A stretch of DNA of 64,000 bases from positions 498,001-562,000 of the forward strand of contig NZ_CP134494.1 in the NCBI RefSeq assembly GCF_031759225.1. Direction: 5' to 3'. This document shows positions 42,878-50,844 of this stretch, piece by piece (position 1 is the stretch's first letter; the number at the start of each line of letters is the position of its first letter). Made by a program: the position numbers and the translations under genes. This DNA is from Mesobacillus jeotgali. Its GTDB lineage: Bacteria; Bacillota; Bacilli; Bacillales; Cytobacillaceae. A model generated the notes under the pieces. It worked only from the letters and a program-made list of their open reading frames with translations. It was not told where the DNA came from and made no database searches.

Positions 42878-43362
42878 CGATAATCCCCCAATCGTGCTTT
42901 AATCTTTTCTCTAGCACGGTGATAAGTAATACAAGCCCAGTTATCACTTTTTGCATACAATTTGCCAATTTGCTTAAATGACAGTTCTCCAAATACACGG
43001 AGCGTAAAGACTTTTTTATAAGGCTCTTTTAAATTCTGGATAATTTCATGTACCTTCATGGACGCTTCCGAAGTGGTTATTTCTTGTTCTACATTGTCTT
43101 CACTTGCTGATTCTGGAAGTGACTCCAAATCTACAAAGCTTTTTTTCTTACGCAAGTAAGAGTAATAACTGTTTTTGGCAATTTGGCATAACCAAACACG
43201 GATATCACTATCCCCTCTGAAACTGTCTAGCGATGTTAATGCCTTCATAAAAGTTTCTGAAGTGATATCTTCAGCGATATGCTGATCGCCAGACAAACTA
43301 TACACATATAAAAAAACATCTTTAAAGTATTTATTATAAATATCCTCAAGCTGTGTCACCAT
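42874..43362 (-). CDS. ECF RNA polymerase sigma factor
   Basis: The 162-residue ECF sigma has region 2 (DQHIAEDITSETFMKALTSLDSFR, VWLCQIAKNSYYSYLRKKK) and region 4 (LRVFGELSFKQIGKLYAKSDNWACITYHRAREKI). GGGGGGAG precedes ATG 43362. On the reverse strand a TGTAAG and CGTC pair 16 bases apart (about 43380-43410) could be its own promoter. It is the third ECF factor in the window and the only one paired with a zinc-finger anti-sigma. Confidence 0.93.
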   Translation of the reverse strand: MVTQLEDIYNKYFKDVFLYVYSLSGDQHIAEDITSETFMKALTSLDSFRGDSDIRVWLCQIAKNSYYSYLRKKKSFVDLESLPESASEDNVEQEITTSEASMKVHEIIQNLKEPYKKVFTLRVFGELSFKQIGKLYAKSDNWACITYHRAREKIKARLGDYR

Positions 43363-43685
43363 CTCCCCCCCTTACATATAAGACGCGATAAACTTAAATA
43401 TCTTACAATAATATAAGAAATATTTTACAAAATACGCCCGGTCTTTTTTCTTCTGCCATAATTATTGGAAATCCTGTAGTTAATACTCCTGCCCGTGTAT
43501 CTCTTTATAATAATCAGGGGCCATTTTTCCTCCACATCGTTCACAATGAAATTGGTCTAGTTTAAGTGAAATATATTCTTTATCCTAACTAATATCTTAT
43601 TACCAAGCGATCTTTAACAATAATAAACAATGCGAATAGTGAATCTTTACACTTAAACTAAACTGCCTCTTTGCTTCAATAAAAA
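43363..43685. other. Gene-free region upstream of the third ECF operon
   Basis: AT-rich; holds the ECF promoter near 43380-43440 and no credible ORF. Confidence 0.4.
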
Positions 43686-43740
43686 GTTCAACAAAAAAGA
43701 GCTTTAATCCATCCAGGATTAAAGCACTTTTTTGTTGAAC
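43686..43740. terminator. Long bidirectional hairpin (GTTGATCC-type family)
   Basis: Arms of 25 bp (from GTTCAACAAAAAAG to ...AATCC, and GGATTAAAG to ...TGTTGAAC) pair with one two-base interruption around a 5-nt loop. Poly-A and poly-T inside the arms allow termination in both directions. Related to the hairpins at 2156 and 63745. Confidence 0.85.
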
Positions 43741-43758
43741 TACAGAATAGAATCTTCA

Positions 43759-44025
43759 CTAAGATATAGCCAGAATGGATAGATATATACATAGAGCTGA
43801 TGAAGATAATAAGATGACAGAAGTTAAACGGTTCCTCCTCAGTTTAATTCCATATGCACAAAAAAAGATAGCGGCGGCTAATTTGGAGAAACTTTGATAA
43901 TAAGCATTATTTGCAAAAGTTGCACTGCTAAAAATTATTGAAATAAGCAAAGTTATAGAGATTAAGATTTTAAACCATAAAGGCTCTTTTAGGAATTGTT
44001 TAATCATAAATTTAACCCGCAGCAT
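43759..44025 (-). CDS. Small membrane protein, unknown
   Basis: The 88-residue protein has a basic N-terminus and two to three hydrophobic segments (about 17-36, 45-62, 67-86). AAGAGGAG precedes ATG 44025 with an 8-base gap, and a hairpin terminator (43686-43740) follows the stop by 18 bp. It resembles DUF3953/YczI-like small proteins only in shape. No function can be assigned. Confidence 0.7.
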   Translation of the reverse strand: MLRVKFMIKQFLKEPLWFKILISITLLISIIFSSATFANNAYYQSFSKLAAAIFFCAYGIKLRRNRLTSVILLSSSALCIYLSILAIS

Positions 44026-44195
44026 GCTTATAACTCCTCTTTGAGGAACTTTTGATATTAGTTAAGATATGGTGAATTTTACAAAATAGAACTTCCCTTG
44101 ATGTAAGGTCGAACATTGAAATGCGACAAGGGGACGGTTCGAAGCCACTGAAAAACACTTCCAGTTAAGTGGAAATGATGATTTTGGACAATAAA

Positions 44196-44270
44196 AAAGA
44201 AAACCTTCTTAAATTTGATATAATTGAATCGACCAAGAACCAATTATACAAGAGAAAGAAGGTTTTCTTT
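44196..44270 (+). promoter_or_regulatory. RBS-sequestering inverted repeat of the IS1182 transposase
   Basis: AAAGAAAACCTTCTT (44196-44210) is the exact reverse complement of AAGAAGGTTTTCTTT (44256-44270), which contains the AGAAGG ribosome-binding site just before ATG 44273. A TATAAT (44219-44224) lies in the loop. Transcripts begun inside the element lack the left arm and stay translatable. Read-through transcripts from outside would fold and hide the site, a known way for IS elements to stay quiet. Confidence 0.75.
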
Positions 44271-44272
44271 TT

Positions 44273-45823
44273 ATGCTTAAAGACAAAGATATGCAGTTAA
44301 GCATCTACTCCGTATTATACAATAAAATCCCCGAAAATCATAAGCTGAAATTGCTTAAAGACGTGGTAGATTTTAGTTTCATCAATGACAAACTCGAAAA
44401 ATCCTATTGTAAGTACTATGGCCGACCTGCAAAAGAGCCGGAGCTTATGGTTAAACTTTTAGTGCTGCAATACCTCTATAATCTATCCGATGAACAGGTA
44501 ATCGAAGAAGCTTCATTAAACCTGGCTTTCATGTACTTCCTCGGTATTAATCCAGAGGACGATTTGCCCCATCCAAGTCTATTGGCTAAATTTCGCAAGC
44601 ATAAATTAGAAGGCAATCTTACGATTGATGAGATCATCGTTGAAATCAATAAACAAGGTGTGGAAAAAGGAATCCTAAAATCATCTGGGATAAGCATTGA
44701 TACAACCCATTCAGAGGCCAACACCTTTAAATGTACCGCAGAAAGAGTTATGAAAAGACTGGCGAAAAAGATCTTTAAGACCGTAGAGGAAGAGTGTGGC
44801 GAAGTTCCGAAGGAAATCAATCAAGATATTCCCGACTATAAAGAAATCGAAGATCATAAAGAAGCCAAAGCGACAATGAAATCCTATCTTGAAGAAACCA
44901 TTTCAAATGTAGAAGAACATCTAGAATCAGAAAACATCCCAAAAACCAAGAGATTACTAGAGAATGCGAAAGAAATCTTACAGGACCCTAAATTTATTGA
45001 ACAAAAAGGGGTTCGCTCTATTGTGGACCAGGACGCCAGAGTTGGTCATAAGAGTAAGACATCCCATTTCTTTGGATATAAGACTGAATTTATGATCACA
45101 ACCGAAGACCGTATTATTACAGCTGTACATGTAGGGAATGGCGCCTATGTGGATGGGGAAAAGTTTGATCAGTTATTGGAGCTAACGAAAAAAAGTGGAA
45201 TGACAATAGACGAAGTCTATGGGGATAAAGCCTATTTCAGAAAGCCAATATTGGACAAAATTAAGGAAGCGGGAGCCAAGCCATACATACCAGTAAGTGA
45301 AATGGCTTATAAAATTGACGAGGATTTATATAGCTATAACAAAGATTCTGATGAATGGTTTTGTGTACAGGGCAATCAAACAGTAAGGAAAGTTCACCAA
45401 AAGAAAAAAAGCGGTAAGCAATCCTACAAGTATTATTTTGAAAGGGAAAAATGCAGAGTATGTCCACTCCGGGATCAATGCGTCAAAGGAACCAGAGTAG
45501 GAAGAATATTGGACGTTGGAATCAACACCCCAGAATTCTATGGATACAGCCAGGAACAAAAGACGGATGAGTTCAAAGTAAAATATAAGAAAAGAGCTTG
45601 TCAGGAATGGAAGAACGGGGAAATGAAAAACTTCCACGGGTTAGATCGTGCCAGAGGGTACGGTCTAAAAAGCATGGGCTTACAAGCAAAATTAACCGCA
45701 TTGGCGGTAAACTTAAAGAGGATAGCGAAAATCCTATCCTCTAATAAGTCTGTTTCCACACGATTTATTGTCATTTATTTCAAAATACCAAATGAAAATC
45801 TTCATTTTCTGGAAGCATCCTAG
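44273..45823 (+). CDS. IS1182 family transposase
   Basis: The 516-residue transposase has the N-terminal DUF772 domain (YYGRPAKEPELMVKLLVLQYLYNLSDEQVIEEASLN). The DDE Tnp_1_6-type core contains SGISIDTTH (D), VIAVYGDK-like DEVYGDKAYF (D) and a late C-terminal E region (ARGYGLKSMGLQAKLTALAVNLKRI). A cysteine cluster CRVCPLRDQCVKG is typical of IS1182. The frame is intact from ATG 44273 with AAGAAGG. It probably remains active. Confidence 0.92.
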   Translation: MLKDKDMQLSIYSVLYNKIPENHKLKLLKDVVDFSFINDKLEKSYCKYYGRPAKEPELMVKLLVLQYLYNLSDEQVIEEASLNLAFMYFLGINPEDDLPHPSLLAKFRKHKLEGNLTIDEIIVEINKQGVEKGILKSSGISIDTTHSEANTFKCTAERVMKRLAKKIFKTVEEECGEVPKEINQDIPDYKEIEDHKEAKATMKSYLEETISNVEEHLESENIPKTKRLLENAKEILQDPKFIEQKGVRSIVDQDARVGHKSKTSHFFGYKTEFMITTEDRIITAVHVGNGAYVDGEKFDQLLELTKKSGMTIDEVYGDKAYFRKPILDKIKEAGAKPYIPVSEMAYKIDEDLYSYNKDSDEWFCVQGNQTVRKVHQKKKSGKQSYKYYFEREKCRVCPLRDQCVKGTRVGRILDVGINTPEFYGYSQEQKTDEFKVKYKKRACQEWKNGEMKNFHGLDRARGYGLKSMGLQAKLTALAVNLKRIAKILSSNKSVSTRFIVIYFKIPNENLHFLEAS

Positions 45824-45995
45824 AAATGGAGATTTCCTTTTGGAAAAAAGGGCACTTTTTCAGTGGTCTCGAACCGTCTCTCTGTCTCCAAGAAATTGAC
45901 CAGCTGCAGAAATTATTGACAATGAAGGCGGGAGAATATCGTTAAAGTTTAAGTCTAGAGGAAGAAAGGTTGGTTACAACTTAATTGAATTATTA

Positions 45996-46025
45996 AAAGT
46001 GGATGGGTTATCATCCACTTTTTTC
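45996..46025. terminator. Terminator-like hairpin
   Basis: AAAGTGGATG-GGTTAT-CATCCACTTT with T-run on the plus strand; on the reverse strand it ends the GIY-YIG gene. A short plus-strand open stretch (about 45905-46050) in front of it may be debris of an interrupted gene. Confidence 0.75.
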
Positions 46026-46027
46026 TA

Positions 46028-46537
46028 TCATTTGACCGGAGTATTCAATTTATAAGTATCGTACAAAAGGTGATCTAATTTACTTGTCCAGCGTAATCCT
46101 GAGACTTCAGGAAGCAAATCCCGATGATCTCCCCAATTTAAAATATGTACATCTTGAATCTCAACCGGGATAGATGAAAGACTTTTGGAGTTGTAAGCAG
46201 GTTTATGGACATTGATTAGGAGCTTTTCAGCCAAATCTATTTCATAAGACCACTGTTCTTCATCTGGAGTCTTTTCACCGGATAAACGACCAGCATATAT
46301 TTTTAAATGGTTTGAATCGTTTGTGTCCCACCAATTTTCTTGGGATACCCTTTTTCCGATTGTTTGATAGTCGGCTTTCCCTATATACAATAAAGCATCC
46401 TTTCCGTAAACCATATGCTTTCCGTATATCTGATAAATTCCATAATCGAGCGAATCATCATTTAAGAGATGTAGCTCTTTTAAGGTGTAAGGACCCTGCC
46501 AATCTATTTGAATTAGATTAACTGTTTTGTTTTGCAT
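46028..46537 (-). CDS. GIY-YIG nuclease-superfamily protein
   Basis: The 169-residue protein contains YGIYQIYGKHMVYGKDALLYIGKA, matching the GIY-x(10-11)-YIG core with the tyrosines in place. EIDLAEKLLINVHKPAYNSK follows, where E and N match the metal-binding E and the N-PxxN-type end of GIY-YIG nucleases. This suggests a small DNA- or RNA-acting endonuclease. AGAGGA precedes ATG 46537. It is the last gene of a reverse-strand cluster of three, next to an IS1182 element. Confidence 0.75.
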   Translation of the reverse strand: MQNKTVNLIQIDWQGPYTLKELHLLNDDSLDYGIYQIYGKHMVYGKDALLYIGKADYQTIGKRVSQENWWDTNDSNHLKIYAGRLSGEKTPDEEQWSYEIDLAEKLLINVHKPAYNSKSLSSIPVEIQDVHILNWGDHRDLLPEVSGLRWTSKLDHLLYDTYKLNTPVK

Positions 46538-46724
46538 ATTTGTCCTCTTTTCTATGAATTTTGCTTTTTACAAGTCCGTTCGAGATAGAGACAGGAATCC
46601 ATAAGAACAATTTGTTAGAAGTGAAGCACCCTGGTACTTAGAGAAGAGGGAAGATTCCACTATCTCAAAATAATCTTCACATTCACAAGCCACTTGAATA
46701 GTCCAAATAGATGACATTCGCCCT

Positions 46725-47375
46725 TTAGTTATCCAAAAGATAGTATTTTTTAAATTCTTTAATCATCTCAGTTTGAACCCATTCTCTTTTTGCTTTTTGT
46801 TGTGGACATGGGTGATAGCAAAATAACTCTTTCCTTGTTTGATGGTCTTTCTGGGAGGAATATAAGGCAATTCGGTTAGTTCCTGATAATTTCTTTATAA
46901 TATGTTTTTTACGGTTATTGATGGATGCCCCACTTTCAACAGACCACGCTGTCCAAATCCATGGGAAACTTTCAAGTGGAGGGAGTGGTGAGTGTAAATA
47001 TGATTGATAGCGAGAGTCTTGAAGAAGCCCAGAATAAGTGCGGATTGCCTCATTTGATTTTCCCCAACGATAGTTGAATAGATTATAAATATGTAAAATA
47101 CCATCCAATTCAGGATTAGATGTAGAGAGAATATGGTGTATAGACTTCATTGTAGGATCCATTTCCAGTTCACCGGATTGTGAAAATTCTTCCCCGCTTT
47201 CACATCTATGAATAAAAGAATCCCAATCTGTATTGTTTGCAAGTCGCGAACTGCCAGGATTCAACATCATCACTAATCCGATGGTTTTTTGAGAGTCTCC
47301 CCATTGAAGATAGGAATCTGAACGAAAAATCTTTGAGTCAAACGCATGAAAAGTTCCTGAGGCTTTTACAATCAT
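46725..47375 (-). CDS. DUF1643-like protein
   Basis: The 216-residue protein contains GLVMMLNPGSSRLANNTD followed later by DPTMKSIHHILS and GILHIYNLFNYRWGKSNEAI. This order (MLNPS, a D-PT-R/K segment, then LNLF) resembles DUF1643 proteins, which are common on plasmids and phages and of unknown function. A basic C-terminus with CPQQKAKREW completes it. It begins 2 bases after the stop of the upstream gene, so the two are translationally coupled. Confidence 0.65.
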   Translation of the reverse strand: MIVKASGTFHAFDSKIFRSDSYLQWGDSQKTIGLVMMLNPGSSRLANNTDWDSFIHRCESGEEFSQSGELEMDPTMKSIHHILSTSNPELDGILHIYNLFNYRWGKSNEAIRTYSGLLQDSRYQSYLHSPLPPLESFPWIWTAWSVESGASINNRKKHIIKKLSGTNRIALYSSQKDHQTRKELFCYHPCPQQKAKREWVQTEMIKEFKKYYLLDN

Positions 47376-47377
47376 CC

Positions 47378-48163
47378 TTATCTCTCCAAACTATTTACGG
47401 ATATTTCCTTCATTGATGGTCTATCATTGAAACTAGTTAATTCCAACTCTGGCAATCTGCCTCGATGTACTTCTTTTACTAATCCAATAATTATTAGTTG
47501 TTGTAAAAATTTGAGTAATTCCTTGTTGTTACCATCATGTATATTCACCAACTCCAATAATATAGATTGATCTTTGACTGTTAATCCGAAGTCTGTTTCA
47601 AGTGTTTTTAAAATGTCTCGCTTCACTTCTTTCGGGACACCTAATATTTTATATTCAGGTATTAGCTTTGCAAACTTTGCATTTAGATACTTATGGAATC
47701 CATATTGATTTATTCCATTATAATTTGTAGTAGATTTTGGCTTTAACAACTCAACGATGATAAATCTTGAAAAAGCATCTTCATATACAGAAGCAGGCTC
47801 ACCTCTATTTCCCCAATTAGATAAAATGATACGCCCTCTTCGTAAAAGTAGCCCGTTTTGAAGAAGAGTGAAAAATAACGAACAGCCAATTACTGAACTG
47901 TCATTATCCCTATGTTCACTCCATTTGTAGTCTGTCACGATAGTTATATTCTGTGGCAATGATAATGTTCTATTGGGTAATAAGATCATTAATTTATATA
48001 ATAGATTGTCCACAAGATTCTGGTTGATTGACAAATCGCTAGATAAAACTTTACTATGGTCCGAATGTTTGTTTGTTCCATATTTCTCGACATAACGATT
48101 GGGATTTAGGTCCCGATAGGCCATATGTTCAGAATATGCCGCCCTTTCTTTAAACCAACTCAT
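47378..48163 (-). CDS. Orphan protein in accessory cluster
   Basis: The 261-residue soluble protein has no recognised domain. The N-terminus is polar with SEHMAYRDLNPNRYVEKYG. The middle has alternating strands (IGCSLFFTLLQNGLLLRRGRIILSN), and the C-terminal part is helical and could form a winged helix (NKELLKFLQQLIIIGLVKEVHRG). AAAGGGG precedes ATG 48163. It is the first gene of the three-gene reverse cluster and is coupled to the DUF1643-like gene. A DNA-binding role is only a guess. Confidence 0.6.
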   Translation of the reverse strand: MSWFKERAAYSEHMAYRDLNPNRYVEKYGTNKHSDHSKVLSSDLSINQNLVDNLLYKLMILLPNRTLSLPQNITIVTDYKWSEHRDNDSSVIGCSLFFTLLQNGLLLRRGRIILSNWGNRGEPASVYEDAFSRFIIVELLKPKSTTNYNGINQYGFHKYLNAKFAKLIPEYKILGVPKEVKRDILKTLETDFGLTVKDQSILLELVNIHDGNNKELLKFLQQLIIIGLVKEVHRGRLPELELTSFNDRPSMKEISVNSLER

Positions 48164-48326
48164 AAAAAGCCCCTTTCTTTTTATCAGTATTTTTTATTCT
48201 CACATTTTTCCATATTTTAATTATAAAGGAAGGATATCTACACAGGAAGAATTAAATTACAGAAAGTCTCTCCCATTTAAATGTTCACAAAAACGCCACA
48301 ATCCTACGATTCCCACCCTGTCCTTT

Positions 48327-48363
48327 CCACCCTTTCATCCATATATAAAGGGTGAAAGGGTGG
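48327..48363 (+). promoter_or_regulatory. Hairpin covering the ribosome-binding site of the replication-type gene
   Basis: CCACCCTTTCATCC (48327-48340) pairs with GGGTGAAAGGGTGG (48350-48363) with one mismatch. The right arm contains AAGGGTGG, the only plausible ribosome-binding site for ATG 48373. The loop is ATATATAAA. Left of it CCACCCT is repeated (48313, 48327), which resembles short iterons. Confidence 0.65.
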
Positions 48364-48372
48364 TGCATTAGC

Positions 48373-49200
48373 ATGACAATTAAATCGGCGGTTGTTGAGA
48401 GTTTTGGGGAGTATTCACAGTTTGGTTCGTTGAAGGAGTTTAACAATCATTTTGAGATGTGGATGGCGGATAAGAAGCGTTTTTTCAGTAAGGGGGAGTT
48501 GATTGGTTTGAAGCGGCTGGCTCGTTTTGCTGCAAAGGTTCCTGGGGTGGCGAATGCGAAGATCGGGACGGTCCTTAAGGCGATTTATGAGGAGTATGGG
48601 GAGATGGGGATTTCACGTTCTACTTTTAAAAGGATGATTCTGAAGGCTAGTGAGATTGGTATTTTCACTGTTTATGAAACTGCGCGCAAGAACGGCTCAC
48701 AGTCTAGCAACCTGTATATATTCAATCGTTTCCCGATGAATGAACTACCGGATGGCGATCAATTGAGCCACCAATATAAAACTATCATTCCTTCTGAAAC
48801 TAACATGAAAAAGAATAATAAACGTGAAGAAAAGGCTGCTGGAGAACAATCATCCAAAATTCAGGAGGTAAAACCCCTTGCTGAACAAGCACCGGAAGAT
48901 CATCTTTTTGTCAGTGACCGGGTTCCAAGTGATTTCGTCAATCTTGTAAAATACTTCTACCCAACCTCAAAGTCGATCGAGGAATTCTGGCGGATGAGCA
49001 TGGTCTCTGCATATCGGAACAACTATGAAAAAGACACGGATCTCCTGTTATCACTGTCCGTTGACTCCTTCAAGCAGCTCGTCCGGAAGCTTAAGTCGAA
49101 GGTGGAAGTGAAGAATCCGATTGCTTATTTTACTGGGATCTTGAATAAGAAGTTCCAGGAGCGTTATTTTGGGGAGCTTTATGAGATGAAGGTTTGTTAA
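48373..49200 (+). CDS. Replication-initiation-like winged-helix protein
   Basis: The 275-residue protein has an N-terminal helical domain. GISRSTFKRMILKASEIGIFTVYETARKNGSQSSNLYIFNRFP fits a winged helix of the plasmid Rep/DnaD-like kind, with RSTFKRM as recognition helix and the wing after it. A charged linker (about 145-185) leads to a C-terminal helical domain ending FTGILNKKFQERYF, as seen in DnaD/phage replication proteins. I use ATG 48373; the longer frame from GTG 48352 starts inside the hairpin. It may be a remnant or integrated copy of a mobile replicon. Confidence 0.65.
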   Translation: MTIKSAVVESFGEYSQFGSLKEFNNHFEMWMADKKRFFSKGELIGLKRLARFAAKVPGVANAKIGTVLKAIYEEYGEMGISRSTFKRMILKASEIGIFTVYETARKNGSQSSNLYIFNRFPMNELPDGDQLSHQYKTIIPSETNMKKNNKREEKAAGEQSSKIQEVKPLAEQAPEDHLFVSDRVPSDFVNLVKYFYPTSKSIEEFWRMSMVSAYRNNYEKDTDLLLSLSVDSFKQLVRKLKSKVEVKNPIAYFTGILNKKFQERYFGELYEMKVC

Positions 49201-49417
49201 GATGTATAGTTGTATTAGGGAGAACCCAAACATTATTATAAAATGGAGACGGATTGCGAATCTGGAGTCATATAATAAAACATCTTATTAACCTAGTGTA
49301 ATTCTTATCAAAAGCATTTACTTACAATATATCCTTGGTGGAAGAGTTCCGGAGGCTGTCTCACTATTTATATCGATGATCAAGGCTGGATCACATGTAT
49401 TGGGAAGTGGTGATACG

Positions 49418-50581
49418 ATGAAAGCAATCATTATTGGCGCTGGTATCGGGGGGCTGAGCACAGCCATTGCCCTGCGCAAAATCGGGATGGATGTGAAGGT
49501 GTTCGAAAGCAAGCAGGAAGTGCGTTTTGCAGGTGCCGGGCTCGCCATTGGAGCAAATGCTGTTCGAGCTTTGAAACAGTTTGGTGCAGGCGATTCAGTC
49601 CTTCGGGATGGGAGGGTGTTGGATGAGCTTCGCATCCTTACGCCTTCAGGGAAAATCCTGCAGCGGACGGACACAGCCGTAATTAGCCACAAGTATGGAC
49701 CTAATAATGTTACGATTGAGAGAGGAAAGCTCCTGGAGCTGCTTATGGGCGCCCTAGGTCCGGAGCAAATTGTCCACACAGGGAAGACTTGTTATCGTTT
49801 TGAACAAAATGACAACGGGGTCAAAGTATGGTTTGAAGATGGTTCAACGGAGGAAGGAGATTTACTGATCGGAGCGGACGGTGTTTACTCCACCATTCGC
49901 GAAAACCTGCTGCCGAATGCAAAACCACGATATGCAGGATACACTTGTTGGAGGGCGGTTGTGAAGGCCGGACCGGATTTGCGTGGTTATAATCCGAATG
50001 TATTTATAGAAACTTGGGGCCGCAGGGGCCGCTTCGGATTGGTTCCCTTGCCGGACAACCGGATCTATTGGTTCGCATGCGTGAATGCTAAAGCCCGGGA
50101 TTCCCAATTAAAAGCCTTTACACCCCTGGACTTGATGAAGATTTTTGAAGGCTATCATGAACCGATTCCTCAAATACTAGCGCAAACCTCCAATCACCAA
50201 TTGCTACACCATGATATTTACGATCTGCCGCCAATCCGCCGCTTTGCATTCGGACGTATTGTTTTACTAGGAGACGCGGCTCATGCCATGACACCCAACT
50301 TGGGGCAAGGGGCCGGGCAATCTATTGAAGACGCAGTCATCCTGGCAAGCCATTTGAAACGGAATTCCCCCATTAAAGAAGCTTTGGAAAGATATGAACA
50401 GGAACGAACCAGCCGTACCAGGCAAATTACAAGAATGTCGAAACGGATTGGAATGGTGGCCCAGTTGAATGAGCGCGTTTCTGTCGCTCTTCGTGATGCA
50501 CTATTCCCGCTTATTCCAGACAGGGTGCTGGAAAAGCAGCTTCAGTTTCTATATGAAGTAGAGCTTAAGGGATTATTGTAA
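49418..50581 (+). CDS. FAD-dependent monooxygenase
   Basis: The 387-residue flavoprotein hydroxylase has the N-terminal dinucleotide motif KAIIIGAGIGGLSTAIAL, the DG motif GADGVYSTIRENL and the GD motif GRIVLLGDAAHAMTPNLGQGAGQSIEDA. This is the p-hydroxybenzoate hydroxylase class (PF01494), close to salicylate or 6-hydroxynicotinate-type hydroxylases; the substrate is unknown. ATG 49418 follows GGGAAGTGGTG; the longer frame from 49376 has a poor start. Single-gene unit with terminator downstream. Confidence 0.92.
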   Translation: MKAIIIGAGIGGLSTAIALRKIGMDVKVFESKQEVRFAGAGLAIGANAVRALKQFGAGDSVLRDGRVLDELRILTPSGKILQRTDTAVISHKYGPNNVTIERGKLLELLMGALGPEQIVHTGKTCYRFEQNDNGVKVWFEDGSTEEGDLLIGADGVYSTIRENLLPNAKPRYAGYTCWRAVVKAGPDLRGYNPNVFIETWGRRGRFGLVPLPDNRIYWFACVNAKARDSQLKAFTPLDLMKIFEGYHEPIPQILAQTSNHQLLHHDIYDLPPIRRFAFGRIVLLGDAAHAMTPNLGQGAGQSIEDAVILASHLKRNSPIKEALERYEQERTSRTRQITRMSKRIGMVAQLNERVSVALRDALFPLIPDRVLEKQLQFLYEVELKGLL

Positions 50582-50753
50582 AGGATTTTTTTCGAGATAG
50601 TAAGGGGAACGTGCTTTAAAAATTAGCAATGGTCGTTGATGTGATTCTAGTAATTCCAGCCGAGCCGCTTGCTTTTTTCTTTGCTATCTCGATAAGTGCG
50701 TAAGTAAAGACAGTAGCATTTGAAAGAACATCCCTTTGTCTAGCATTAAGAAA

Positions 50754-50783
50754 AGCCATACTCCTTTTCGAGTATGGCTTCCT
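50754..50783. terminator. Bidirectional terminator
   Basis: GCCATACTC-CTTTTC-GAGTATGGC; on the reverse strand it is followed by TTTTCTT and ends the chemoreceptor gene region. Confidence 0.7.
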
Positions 50784-50844
50784 CTCGTGAATTCGGCTTC
50801 TATATTTTGGTCATTTTAGTGGCCTCACAGAACACTGAAAGCTG

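Larger units (their letters stand above)
44133..45878 (+). mobile_element. IS1182-family insertion sequence
   Basis: One transposase gene is flanked by inverted repeats at 44133-44155 and 45856-45878, matching at 21 of 23 positions (outer part GACGGTTCGA, inner part CCACTGAAAAA). No clear target duplication is visible. The outer GACGGTTC equals the dispersed GGGACGGTTC motif found elsewhere in the window, so the exact boundary could be either at that motif or at CCACTG. Confidence 0.8.

Noticed and set aside
45900..46050. Plus-strand fragment downstream of the IS1182 element as a gene
   Set aside because: Two different frames are open for short runs only, without start or ribosome-binding site; at most debris.
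50590..50695. CGAGATAG ... CTATCTCG inverted repeat as an RNA element
   Set aside because: Arms are only 8 bp and about 80 bases apart; such a pair is expected by chance in this sequence.
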